A DNA stretch of 64,000 nt from Synechocystis sp. PCC 6714 (GTDB taxonomy: Bacteria; Cyanobacteriota; Cyanobacteriia; Cyanobacteriales; Microcystaceae): NCBI RefSeq assembly GCF_000478825.2, contig NZ_CP007542.1:2728001-2792000 (forward strand), in the 5' to 3' direction. How positions within the stretch are numbered: position 1 is the stretch's first letter; every line of letters begins with the position of its first letter. Of the stretch, positions 28,668 through 36,705 are shown one piece after another. Made by a program: the position numbers and the translations under genes. The notes under the pieces are model-generated. The model did no database searches, was not told the DNA's origin, and saw only the letters and a program-made list of their open reading frames with translations.

Positions 28668-30038
28668 ATGGTGGCGGTTGCAGTGTTGGCGGCGGGGAAA
28701 GGCACCCGCATGAAATCGGATTTACCCAAAGTGCTCCATCAATTGGGGGGTTACAGTTTGGTGGAAAGGGTGTTGCAAAGTTGCCGTCCCCTGGCCCCGG
28801 AAAGACAAATATTGATTGTGGGCTACCAGGCCACCGCCGTGGAATCATCCCTGGCCGGGCGATCGGATGTGGAATTTGTGGAACAAAGGGAACAATTGGG
28901 CACTGGCCACGCCATTCAGCAGTTACTGCCTTGCCTCAAAGACTATCAGGGTGATTTGTTGGTGCTCAACGGCGATGCGCCCCTACTGCGGTCGGCAACT
29001 TTGGAAAATTTAATTGCCACCCACCAACGCCACGGCAATGCGGCCACCCTGCTGACGGCCCATTTGCCGGATCCTAAGGGTTACGGCCGGGTATTTTGCA
29101 ACGGCGATAATCGGGTTACCCAAATTGTGGAAGACCGGGATTGCAATGCGGCCCAGCGCCAGAACCATCGGGTCAATGGCGGCATTTATTGTTTCCACTG
29201 GCCAAGGCTGGCGGAGGCTTTACCCAAATTATCTGCCAATAATGACCAACAGGAATACTACCTAACGGAAGTGGTAGATTACCTGGACCAAGTGATGGCG
29301 GTGGATGTGGAAGATTATTTAGAGATTAATGGTATTAACGACCGCAAGCAGTTGGCGGCAGCCAATGATATTCTCCAAAATCGTATTAAGGATGGCTGGA
29401 TGGCTAAGGGCATTACTCTCATCAATCCTGACAGCATCACCATTGACGATACGGTGATTTTGGAAGCGGATGTCATCATCGAACCCAACACCCATCTGCG
29501 GGGTAAAACTGTCATTGGTCGGGGTAGTCGCATTGGCCCCGGTAGTTTAATCGAGGACAGCTTGATCGGCGCGGGCACGTCAGTCCTGTTTTCCGTAGTG
29601 AATCAAAGTCAGATCGGCGATAATTGTCGCCTTGGTCCCTATAGTCATATTCGTGGGGAAGCAGATATTCAGGCCGATTGTCGCATTGGCAATTTTGTCG
29701 AGGTGAAAAAGTCTGTCATTGGTTGCCAATCCAATGTGGCCCACCTTAGTTACCTCGGGGATGCGGTCCTTGGCGATGGGGTCAATGTGGGGGCAGGCAC
29801 CATTACTGCCAACTATGATGGGGTGAGCAAGCATCAAACGGTCATCGGCAGTGGCACCAAAACCGGGGCTAATAGTGTATTTGTAGCTCCGGTACAGGTA
29901 GGAGCAGGGGTAACAGTGGCGGCGGGTTCGGTGATTAATCGGGATGTGCCAGCGGGATCCTTGGCGATCGCCAGGCCCCGGCAACGTATCATTGATAATT
30001 GGCAAGTGCCCCCAGCCCCGCAGTCGGGTCAATCTTAA
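28668..30038 (+). CDS. glmU: Bifunctional UDP-N-acetylglucosamine pyrophosphorylase / glucosamine-1-phosphate acetyltransferase
   Basis: GlmU makes UDP-GlcNAc for peptidoglycan and surface polysaccharide. ATG 28668 starts at [21 protein letters not shown], the nucleotidyl-transferase signature, so upstream in-frame codons are not needed. GDAPLL and GTGHAIQQ belong to the pyrophosphorylase half. The left-handed beta-helix half shows hexapeptide repeats and the acetyltransferase marks [16 protein letters not shown] and NYDGVSKH. Length (456 residues) is standard. hisG starts 6 bp after its stop. Confidence 0.95.
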   Translation: MVAVAVLAAGKGTRMKSDLPKVLHQLGGYSLVERVLQSCRPLAPERQILIVGYQATAVESSLAGRSDVEFVEQREQLGTGHAIQQLLPCLKDYQGDLLVLNGDAPLLRSATLENLIATHQRHGNAATLLTAHLPDPKGYGRVFCNGDNRVTQIVEDRDCNAAQRQNHRVNGGIYCFHWPRLAEALPKLSANNDQQEYYLTEVVDYLDQVMAVDVEDYLEINGINDRKQLAAANDILQNRIKDGWMAKGITLINPDSITIDDTVILEADVIIEPNTHLRGKTVIGRGSRIGPGSLIEDSLIGAGTSVLFSVVNQSQIGDNCRLGPYSHIRGEADIQADCRIGNFVEVKKSVIGCQSNVAHLSYLGDAVLGDGVNVGAGTITANYDGVSKHQTVIGSGTKTGANSVFVAPVQVGAGVTVAAGSVINRDVPAGSLAIARPRQRIIDNWQVPPAPQSGQS

Positions 30039-30044
30039 ATTGTT

Positions 30045-30677
30045 ATGCTCACCATTGCTTTACCAAAAGGCTCGTTGTTGCGGGATAGTATCGACCGTTT
30101 TCAGCAAATTGGCCTGGATTTTTCTGCTTTCTTGGAACCGAAGAACCGTCAGTTACAAATTGTTGATCCCACCAATCGAGCTAAGGCTTTACTGGTGAGG
30201 GCTTGGGACGTGCCGGTGTATGTGGAATACGGCCAGGCCCAATTGGGCATTGTGGGCTACGATATTCTGCGGGAAAAAAAGCCAGCGGTGGCTCAATTGG
30301 CAGATTTAAATTTTGGCGACTGCCGTCTTTCCGTTGCCGTGCCCCAGGCCAGTCCCTACCGGCGATCGGTTGATTTGCCGCCCCATGGCCGGGTAGCTTC
30401 CAAATTTGTCCACTGTGCCTTGGAGCACTTCCGTCGTCTAGATTTACCGGTGGAGATTATTCCCCTCTACGGTTCGGTGGAACTGGGACCCATCACCGGC
30501 ATGTCCGAGGCGATTGTGGATCTGGTTTCCACCGGCCGCACTTTGCAGGAAAACGGCTTGGTGGAAATTGAGGTTTTATTCGACAGTAGTGCCCGCCTCA
30601 TTGCCCATCCCCTCAGTTACCGCATCAACGGCGATCGCCTGTTGGATTGGGTGGAGAAATTGCGGTCAGTGATTTAG
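30045..30677 (+). CDS. hisG: ATP phosphoribosyltransferase, short form
   Basis: HisG joins ATP and PRPP in the first step of histidine synthesis. At 210 residues it is the short HisG type, which lacks the C-terminal regulatory domain and normally needs HisZ as partner. No hisZ is present in the window. Motifs are [11 protein letters not shown] at the start, [19 protein letters not shown] and [22 protein letters not shown]. It sits 6 bp after glmU. Confidence 0.94.
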   Translation: MLTIALPKGSLLRDSIDRFQQIGLDFSAFLEPKNRQLQIVDPTNRAKALLVRAWDVPVYVEYGQAQLGIVGYDILREKKPAVAQLADLNFGDCRLSVAVPQASPYRRSVDLPPHGRVASKFVHCALEHFRRLDLPVEIIPLYGSVELGPITGMSEAIVDLVSTGRTLQENGLVEIEVLFDSSARLIAHPLSYRINGDRLLDWVEKLRSVI

Positions 30678-30747
30678 GACTGATTAACTCTCTAGGCCCC
30701 AATAAGTCTCGACAAAATACAAAATACGAATAATCTTTGGTTTTCGC

Positions 30748-31026
30748 CTAATCTTCTGGGTCAGGCCAGAGCAAGCGCAGGGCCATGATTGTGAAACCGA
30801 GGGCCGCCAGAGCCTTGAGCAATTTGGTAGGCAAAAACTGAGCTAGACTACCCCCAGCTAAAACCCCGAGGAAGCTGGCTAGGATCAATGCTGTCACGGA
30901 ACCGAAAAATACGGCCCGGGGAGATTTAGCACTACTCCCCAAAGCGATCGCCGCCAATTGACTTTTGTCGCCAATTTCCGCTAAAAAAACGGTGATAAAA
31001 CTCAGCCCAAACAATTGCCAATCCAT
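30748..31026 (-). CDS. Half-size UPF0016/GDT1-family cation transporter
   Basis: UPF0016 proteins (plant PAM71, yeast Gdt1, cyanobacterial Mnx) export Mn2+ or Ca2+. They usually have two copies of a three-helix unit with the motif E-x-G-D-K-S/T. This 92-residue protein has only one: FLAEIGDKSQ, with three membrane segments (LSFITVFLAE, VTALILASFLGVLAGGS, LLKALAALGFTIMALRL). It should work as a dimer or with a second half encoded elsewhere. I found no second half in the flanking 300 bp. Manganese export is an inference from the family. Confidence 0.85.
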   Translation of the reverse strand: MDWQLFGLSFITVFLAEIGDKSQLAAIALGSSAKSPRAVFFGSVTALILASFLGVLAGGSLAQFLPTKLLKALAALGFTIMALRLLWPDPED

Positions 31027-31122
31027 GGTGTTAGGGAAAAAAGATTTTCGATGAACGGTTACCCCACAACTTTAAGCGGTCCATGGCAATTGTAGGAGTG
31101 GGCTCGCGGCAAATTATTCGAT

Positions 31123-31219
31123 TTATAGTCGTTTTTAGTAAGACTGAGACATTCAAATTCACCGAAAAGCTTGTCAATAAAGACTTAAGCAGTCTCGAAA
31201 TTATTTGAAATGACGATAA
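31123..31219. repeat. 97-bp inverted-repeat element, dispersed copy
   Basis: It has the same length as the element at 848-944 and begins TTATAGTCG and ends TGACGATAA. Inner arms are AGTAAGACTGAGAC on the left and GTCTCGAAATTATTTGAAAT on the right, so GAGAC and GTCTC can pair. The centre carries CGAAAAGCTTG and AAAGACTTAAGC, echoing AAAAGC and AAAGACTT in the first copy. It lies between two small genes and has no coding capacity. Confidence 0.5.
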
Positions 31220-31238
31220 AGAAGGTCACGCTAAGTTC

Positions 31239-31628
31239 CTAGCGGGGAGTGGTGAGCATTTGCTCCAGCTGACGCAGTAATTCAGGGTTCTTCTGGAAAT
31301 AGTCAGTAATGCCAGCACCTTGGCGGGCCATTTCATTCATCAACCCTGGCATGGCTTGAATTTCTTGGATCAAAGTGGGGTTATTCCTCAATATCTGCTC
31401 CATGGTTTTAATCACCAGGTCCGGATTTTCCCGCAGTAATTGCTCCGCCTGTTGGATCAGCTGGGGATTTTGCTCCAGTTGTCGTTGCACTTCATTGAGG
31501 TCGATCGCCTGGGCCTGAAGAGTGGAGGAAATAGGGCGAATAATTTGAGTAGGTTCGGTTGCGACCCCCCCCACAGGACCAAGGGCTAGAGTGAGGGTTA
31601 AACCACCGGAGAGCAGGGAGGAAAACAT
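31239..31628 (-). CDS. Secreted helical-repeat protein of unknown function
   Basis: This is a 129-residue protein with an N-terminal signal peptide or anchor (MFSSLLSGGLTLTLALGPVG). The rest is a series of near-repeats built around Asn-Pro: EQNPQLIQQAEQLLREN, then ENPDLVIKTMEQILRNN, then NNPTLIQEIQAMPGLMNE, and later KNPELLRQLEQML. The Asn-Pro-x-Leu cap followed by an amphipathic helix suggests a stacked helical hairpin. I do not recognise a named family. It lies 36 bp downstream of the Gly/Met-repeat protein on the same strand. Confidence 0.65.
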   Translation of the reverse strand: MFSSLLSGGLTLTLALGPVGGVATEPTQIIRPISSTLQAQAIDLNEVQRQLEQNPQLIQQAEQLLRENPDLVIKTMEQILRNNPTLIQEIQAMPGLMNEMARQGAGITDYFQKNPELLRQLEQMLTTPR

Positions 31629-31664
31629 AGAATTTAGGGCGAAGGAGTTTTCCCAATTCTAGCT

Positions 31665-32051
31665 TTAGTGATTGCTGTGCTCCATGGGTTTTTCCATGGG
31701 CTGGTCGGTCATGGGCATTTCCTGAGTGGGCACTGCACCATGGCCCTTGCCCCCTTTGTGGCCACCAAAATAGGACATATTAACTTCACCAAACGCCACC
31801 ATCCCCATGGTGACAAAACCAGCGGCGATCGCCCCCATACCCACCATGCCAACGGAAATCACTCCCATGGGCACAATACCAATGGCCACCACCCCCATGG
31901 GAGCTACTCCCACCGCCACATATCCCGTCGGCGTAATACCAAAGGAAAAGAGACGGGCTTGGTACCATTTGCGGGAAGGATCCCCGTTGCTGCAATCCAA
32001 AGACTGATTGTTTTCCGGGGACTTGGTTTCGATGGGGCTTTCCATGGACAT
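31665..32051 (-). CDS. Gly/Met-rich hydrophobic repeat protein
   Basis: The product is 128 residues. After a polar N-terminus of ~30 residues (SCSNGD-like, with one Cys) comes a continuous stretch of about 60 residues in an irregular xGhhxhGhxPMG pattern: GYVAVGVAPMGVVAIGIVPM, then GVISVGMVGMGAIAAGFVTM. Then comes a His/Gly/Met-rich tail (GGHKGGKGHG, MPMTDQPMEKPMEHSNH). The middle may be two membrane helices or a regular small-residue repeat. The Met/His tail could bind metal. I recognise no named family. The composition alone explains long frames on the opposite strand, so this frame is preferred. Confidence 0.6.
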   Translation of the reverse strand: MSMESPIETKSPENNQSLDCSNGDPSRKWYQARLFSFGITPTGYVAVGVAPMGVVAIGIVPMGVISVGMVGMGAIAAGFVTMGMVAFGEVNMSYFGGHKGGKGHGAVPTQEMPMTDQPMEKPMEHSNH

Positions 32052-32147
32052 GGGGAAACTTAGTAAATTCCTGCTAAAAGAATGCTCCCCATCCTAGGCA
32101 AAATATTGGCAAAGGGTCAAAAGACAGACTGTCAAACTTGCTCATTC

Positions 32148-33128
32148 CTAATGAATCCATTTGCGCGGCTCGCTGGTCCGGCGGATATTGCGCCAAATTT
32201 GGGTGGCGGCCAGGGTGCCATCGGCCACCGCTACGGACACTTGGTTTAAACCCTTTTTCAAATCTCCCAGGGCAAAAATACGGGGATGGCTAGTCTGGGC
32301 CATATCATTGGTGACTAAATTTTCCCCATCCCATTCCAAACCTTCAATGCCCTTGAGGTAATGGTTGTGATACACAGACCCCATGTTGATCAAACCAGTG
32401 GTAGCTTCCACCACCGTGCCGTCCACCAATTCCACCCCACTCATTTTGTGGTCTTCCCCCAAAAATTTGGCGATCGCCGCCTCGTAGAGGGGATAACCGT
32501 GGTCGGCCAATTTTGCTTTCATCCCCTCACTGACAGTGCAAAGCCCATGGGTCAACACAGAAATATAGGGGGTAAACCAATTCAAAACAAAGGCGGCATT
32601 AATTTGTCCCTCGGTGCCCGCAATCAAGACAGCTTTTTGATCCCACATGTCAAACCCGTCACAAATCATGCAAACGTGGAGGGTGTAACCAGCATAATCA
32701 TAGACATTTTGCATGTCCTCCAACTGGGGCAAGTTATCGATAATACCTGTGGCGGCGATGACATATTTAGCTCGAAAAACTGGATAAAGACTATCCTTTT
32801 TGCCCACTTTCACCTTCACTGCCATGGTTTCCCCTTCATCGGTCACATCTTCCACGTAACCCCGCAACAAATCTGCGCCCCAATGGAGAGCTTGCTGGCT
32901 ACTGTGGTTGATAATGTCCCGTCCTGGGGTATCGGGATCTAGCCCCACATAGTTGCGTAAATCCTGCATCCAAAAGGAGCGACCCCGGCCTTTCTCCACC
33001 ACCAGACATTTCAAGCCGTAGCGGGCCAGATAGATAGCCGCCGACAATCCCCCCATGCCCCCGCCTAGCACAATGGCGTCATAAACCGTGTCGAGACGGG
33101 CATCTATGTTTTTGCTGGATAATTTCAT
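32148..33128 (-). CDS. Thioredoxin-reductase-like flavoprotein (DDOR-type) with altered NADPH site
   Basis: The 326-residue protein has the two-domain thioredoxin reductase fold. The FAD motif GGGMGGLSAAIYLARYG and the C-terminal FALGDLKKGLNQVS are clear, and there is a redox CxxC in CMICDG. The expected NADPH loop GxGxxA is replaced by AGTEGQINAAF, and no HRR pair follows. This pattern matches the diflavin-linked disulfide oxidoreductase described for Synechocystis Slr0600, which binds a second flavin instead of NADPH. Assigning it to that enzyme is memory plus motif reading. The reductant and substrate are not evident. Confidence 0.85.
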   Translation of the reverse strand: MKLSSKNIDARLDTVYDAIVLGGGMGGLSAAIYLARYGLKCLVVEKGRGRSFWMQDLRNYVGLDPDTPGRDIINHSSQQALHWGADLLRGYVEDVTDEGETMAVKVKVGKKDSLYPVFRAKYVIAATGIIDNLPQLEDMQNVYDYAGYTLHVCMICDGFDMWDQKAVLIAGTEGQINAAFVLNWFTPYISVLTHGLCTVSEGMKAKLADHGYPLYEAAIAKFLGEDHKMSGVELVDGTVVEATTGLINMGSVYHNHYLKGIEGLEWDGENLVTNDMAQTSHPRIFALGDLKKGLNQVSVAVADGTLAATQIWRNIRRTSEPRKWIH

Positions 33129-33237
33129 GGGGCGTCTCCTCGGCTTAATGTTGGCTAATTATTGACAGAGTGAATGAAACGACGGACATGGAGCTAGGTT
33201 TTCGCTCGCCCATAGTTTCCATTTTTAGTATAAATCC

Positions 33238-34839
33238 CTAATTTTGCTCGGGGTCAATGGGTTTTTCCGCCGCTGGGGGGGCCGGCAGGTTGGGCTGAGT
33301 CCCGGTACTGGGATTTTCCGGTGGGGGGATCACTGGCACTGTATTCCCGGGCTGGGGAGTGGGGGCAATCTGGGGAGGAGTGGTCGGCTTGGGGGTGGGA
33401 GAAGGACTGGGTTTTGGTGTAGGAGCAGGGGTAACGGGAATAGAAATAGTTGGTGATGGTTGGGGGCTAATGGTAGGGGATGGACTAGGCTTGGGCTCGG
33501 GTATGGGGGCAGGATTGTCCAAACTAGGTTCTGGCTCCATGGGAGTCAGTGTATCTTCTGTCGGAGTTGGAGTCGGTTCTGGGGTGGGACTGGGAGTTGG
33601 CTCCGGGCTGGGGGTTGCTGGAGTGGGAATAGGGCTAGGGGTTTCAAATAAATTGGGTCTGGGTTCCAAAGAGGGCAGGGGAGTGGGAGTTTCCTCTGTG
33701 GGTTCTTCCACCGCTGGAGGAGGATTATTGCGCCGTTGACTGGTTACCCAAAACCCCGCCGCCATGCCACCGCCAATAACTAGCAGTACGACAAGGGGCA
33801 TAACAACCCATTTCATCAGTGGTGAACCCTCCTGGGTTTCGGTATATCCAGTAAATTCCTGACTGTAAACTTTAGTGGCTTGGGTGTCGTTGGCATTGTA
33901 GGGGGTGCCCACCACTAGGGTTGGGGCAGTGGGTTGGTGGCTAGGTTTGGCCTTGCCATTGGCAACGGTATTTCCCTGGCGATCGCCTTTGGTCATGGGC
34001 ACAGTGCTGAAATTTCCCTGGAGGGCCTGGGCCATGGCAGTGGCGGAACTAAATCTTTCCCGGGGATGGTAGCGCACTGCCTGGTCTAAAACCTGGGCCA
34101 ACGTCGGACTGATCTGCGGTGCCCCCTGTCGCCAAAGAATTTCCCCGGTGCGGCTGTCACTGGTTAGATACTGGGGCGTTTTGCCGGTGAGCAAAAAAAT
34201 TGCTGTTAGGCCCAAACTGTACAAGTCACTGGAAAAAACAGGTCGCCCCGCCGCCTGCTCTGAAGCCATGTAACCGGGGGTACCCAACGCCACGGAATAG
34301 GCACTGCGGCCATCGGGATTGACCAATGTGCCCATGGTTTCTTTAATAATGCCAAAATCAATCAAAATTGGCTTACCATCGGTCTCCCGCAGAATGATAT
34401 TGTCGGGCTTAATGTCCCGGTGGATAATGCGCCGTTGATGGATAAATTCCAACACAGGCAGAATTCCCAATAACAGTTCCTCCACCGCTGTGCTAGAAAA
34501 ATTCCCCCTTTGGGCATGGGCTTGGGTGAGGGTCAAACCGGGAATCCATTCCTGTACTAGGTAAAAGTCTTCCCCTTCATTGAAATAGGCGTACAGTTGG
34601 GGAATTTGTGGGTGGTTTTCTCCCAATTCTTCTAGGATAGCCGCCTCTCGATGGAATCTTTCCCTTAACCATTGGGGGATTTCAGGATTTTCCAACACCG
34701 GCTGGAGGCGTTTGATCACGCATTTGCGGGCTGAGGGCATATGGATGTCCTGGGCCAAGAAAGTTTCCCCAAATCCACCCCTGCCCAGGGTTTCAAGAAT
34801 TTTGTAGCGGTTGTTGAGTAGTCTCAATGGGGTAACCAT
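33238..34839 (-). CDS. spkC: Membrane Ser/Thr protein kinase with Pro/Thr-rich C-terminus (SpkC-type)
   Basis: This is a eukaryotic-type Hanks kinase. The catalytic domain covers residues ~10-270: glycine loop [10 protein letters not shown], the lysine in [24 protein letters not shown] in place of DFG-x, and APE region [14 protein letters not shown] linker, one membrane segment ([21 protein letters not shown], ~350) and then ~160 residues of Pro/Thr/Ser/Glu low complexity follow, probably outside the membrane. From memory this corresponds to SpkC of PCC 6803. The opposite-strand Gly/Val-rich frame at 33359-33739 is a shadow of the repeat tail. Confidence 0.9.
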   Translation of the reverse strand: MVTPLRLLNNRYKILETLGRGGFGETFLAQDIHMPSARKCVIKRLQPVLENPEIPQWLRERFHREAAILEELGENHPQIPQLYAYFNEGEDFYLVQEWIPGLTLTQAHAQRGNFSSTAVEELLLGILPVLEFIHQRRIIHRDIKPDNIILRETDGKPILIDFGIIKETMGTLVNPDGRSAYSVALGTPGYMASEQAAGRPVFSSDLYSLGLTAIFLLTGKTPQYLTSDSRTGEILWRQGAPQISPTLAQVLDQAVRYHPRERFSSATAMAQALQGNFSTVPMTKGDRQGNTVANGKAKPSHQPTAPTLVVGTPYNANDTQATKVYSQEFTGYTETQEGSPLMKWVVMPLVVLLVIGGGMAAGFWVTSQRRNNPPPAVEEPTEETPTPLPSLEPRPNLFETPSPIPTPATPSPEPTPSPTPEPTPTPTEDTLTPMEPEPSLDNPAPIPEPKPSPSPTISPQPSPTISIPVTPAPTPKPSPSPTPKPTTPPQIAPTPQPGNTVPVIPPPENPSTGTQPNLPAPPAAEKPIDPEQN

Positions 34840-34872
34840 GGCAATGCCCTGTGCTCCTAGCTTTTCCAGCTT

Positions 34873-35181
34873 TCAAATGAACCATTCTGCGGCCCTGGCC
34901 CCAAGCTCCAGGGGGATGCTAACAGCTTTACCTAAGCGGGGTTTCTCTTTAGTTTGGCTAATAAATTTCTGCACTTGGTCTGCCCCTCCCCAGGCCTGGA
35001 GATACTGGGCGATCGCCTCTAGGTTAGCGAAATAATCTTCTTCCGAGAGGGGAAAGGATGCCTGTTCCAGGTACCGCCACATAATCTGTAGAAAAATACG
35101 ATCTTTGATGCGCCGCAACTGCACATCGAAGGAGTAGCCCCATTTATCCACAATCCATTGGTGTAACTGTTTACCGGTCAT
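34873..35181 (-). CDS. DUF3067-family protein
   Basis: This 102-residue soluble protein resembles the cyanobacteria/plastid DUF3067 family of unknown function (GKQLHQWIVDKWGYSFDVQL, RIFLQIMWRYLEQASFPLSE, then the loop GGADQVQKFI). It lies 33 bp upstream of the kinase gene and is probably co-transcribed. It is divergent from the methyltransferase gene. Confidence 0.75.
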   Translation of the reverse strand: MTGKQLHQWIVDKWGYSFDVQLRRIKDRIFLQIMWRYLEQASFPLSEEDYFANLEAIAQYLQAWGGADQVQKFISQTKEKPRLGKAVSIPLELGARAAEWFI

Positions 35182-35285
35182 AGTTCCACACCGAAATTGC
35201 CCCAGGCGATCGCCGCTTGATGCCCACGCCTAGACAGGTTTGGATTTTTCAGCGACAATTTTCCCTAGTCCCATTAAAGCATTCC

Positions 35286-36209
35286 ATGACTGTCAGCACC
35301 GCCACCCCTGCCCCCACCCCCATGAGCCAGGTCGTCAATGGACTATTGGCTGTCAAGCCTTTGTGGAATGTGGCCAAATGGCAGGCCCGCTCCATGATGA
35401 TCAAACGGGCGGAAAGATTGGGCATTCCCTGGCGGGAAACGGTGAAACATTATCAACAGCAGGACTGGCAAAACCATTGGCGATCGGTGGTGGATGAAGA
35501 TTTAACCTATCCTGATTATTACAACGCTTCCTTCCATGGCTACGACCAGGGACATATGTGTTGGGACGCGGCCTTTGAATTTGAAGTGGCGGCCAACGCT
35601 GTCCACTCCAGCCTTTACCCAGAAGCAGGGGCCCAGGGGGACGCCGAGTTACGACGTAGTTACCACGATGTTTTATTGGCCCAATTGCCCCAAGCCCCCG
35701 AAACTATCCTTGATTTACATTGCACCGTCGGCCTGAGTAGCTTTACTTTGCAGAGCTATTATCCAGAGGCAAAATTAACTGGGCTAGATTTCTCCCCCTA
35801 TTACGTCACCCTCGCCCATCACCATGGCCAGGAAAAGGGAGCAACGATAAACTGGATCCATGCTTTGCCCGAGGCCACTGGGTTAGAAACCCAAAGCTTT
35901 GACCTAGTTTCAGCTTTTCTACTGTTCCACGAAATGCCCCAGGAACCCACCCGCCGCATTTTCCGGGAAGCTCGGCGCTTAGTCAAAACCGGTGGTCATT
36001 TTACTTTTATGGATATGAATCCCCGTTCCCAAGCCTATCTGACCATGGCTCCCCACATTATGACCCTGCTCAAAAGTACGGAACCATTTATGGACCAGTA
36101 TTTCGCCTTGGATGTGGAACAGGAGTTACTATCCGCCGGTTTCGACCAGGTGACCATCCAGCCTAATAGTCCCCGGCACCGCACTGTCATCGCTTCCGTA
36201 CATCCTTAG
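35286..36209 (+). CDS. Class I SAM-dependent methyltransferase
   Basis: This 307-residue protein has a helical N-terminal part of ~120 residues (KPLWNVAKWQARSMMIKRAE, YPDYYNASFHGYDQGHMCW) and a methyltransferase domain. The SAM loop is ILDLHCTVGLSSF, with CTVG where DxGxG is usual. Motif II is LTGLDFSPYYV and the later strands are LVSAFLLFHEMPQ and GGHFTFMDMNP. The arrangement resembles UbiE/Coq5-like enzymes but no substrate can be named. ATG 35286 (MTVSTATP) is used instead of 35217, leaving ~100 bp for the divergent promoter. Confidence 0.75.
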   Translation: MTVSTATPAPTPMSQVVNGLLAVKPLWNVAKWQARSMMIKRAERLGIPWRETVKHYQQQDWQNHWRSVVDEDLTYPDYYNASFHGYDQGHMCWDAAFEFEVAANAVHSSLYPEAGAQGDAELRRSYHDVLLAQLPQAPETILDLHCTVGLSSFTLQSYYPEAKLTGLDFSPYYVTLAHHHGQEKGATINWIHALPEATGLETQSFDLVSAFLLFHEMPQEPTRRIFREARRLVKTGGHFTFMDMNPRSQAYLTMAPHIMTLLKSTEPFMDQYFALDVEQELLSAGFDQVTIQPNSPRHRTVIASVHP

Positions 36210-36244
36210 GGACTATTCCTAACTTCGACCCGTCCTAACTTGCT

Positions 36245-36646
36245 ATGGAAGAAACTTTTGTCGCACCGAACGGAGATAGTGATAGCAATTTTGGCTTGGC
36301 TCTGGCCGCACTGACCCAGTCTTTGCAAAAATTGCAGACCCGTTACGACGAAGTTCAGTCCCAAAGGGCCAAGCAACAGCAGATCCAAGAGTATCGGGCC
36401 GATGTGGAAACTAAGCTTCAGGAATCCCCCCAGGTGGAGTTAGAAGAGGAATTGGCCCGCATTCAGTCGGAATTAGAAGCGTTATCCTTGGAATTGGAAA
36501 GTGAACTGTTAACCGATCGCCAGTTGCAAAAAATGTTTTGGGATGGTCTACGGCGAGGCCTGATGGGGGATGTGTTTTGGCAGATCATTCGCTTTGGGGG
36601 CCTGGGTTTAATCCTTGGCTGGGGCCTAAAAAGTTGGTTGGGGTGA
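36245..36646 (+). CDS. Coiled-coil protein with C-terminal membrane anchor, unknown
   Basis: This 133-residue protein has a long, charged coiled coil (residues ~20-95: LQKLQTRYDEVQSQRAKQQQ, VELEEELARIQSELEALSLE) and a short C-terminal hydrophobic segment (VFWQIIRFGGLGLILGWGLKSW). It looks like a tail-anchored protein. No family is recognised. It starts 35 bp after the methyltransferase and converges on purH. Confidence 0.65.
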   Translation: MEETFVAPNGDSDSNFGLALAALTQSLQKLQTRYDEVQSQRAKQQQIQEYRADVETKLQESPQVELEEELARIQSELEALSLELESELLTDRQLQKMFWDGLRRGLMGDVFWQIIRFGGLGLILGWGLKSWLG

Positions 36647-36705
36647 GTCTGAAACCGAATAAATCGTCCCATGTGCCCACCCACAACGGTTAACACTCAA
36701 TTGAC

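Noticed and set aside
31668-32063. His/Gly-rich plus-strand frame opposite the Gly/Met repeat protein
   Set aside because: It arises from the repeat composition. The minus-strand frame has a start, a varied N-terminal part and a length similar to its neighbours.
33359-33739. Gly/Val-rich plus-strand frame of 126 residues
   Set aside because: It mirrors the Pro/Thr-rich tail of the SpkC-type kinase on the minus strand, and its composition follows from that.
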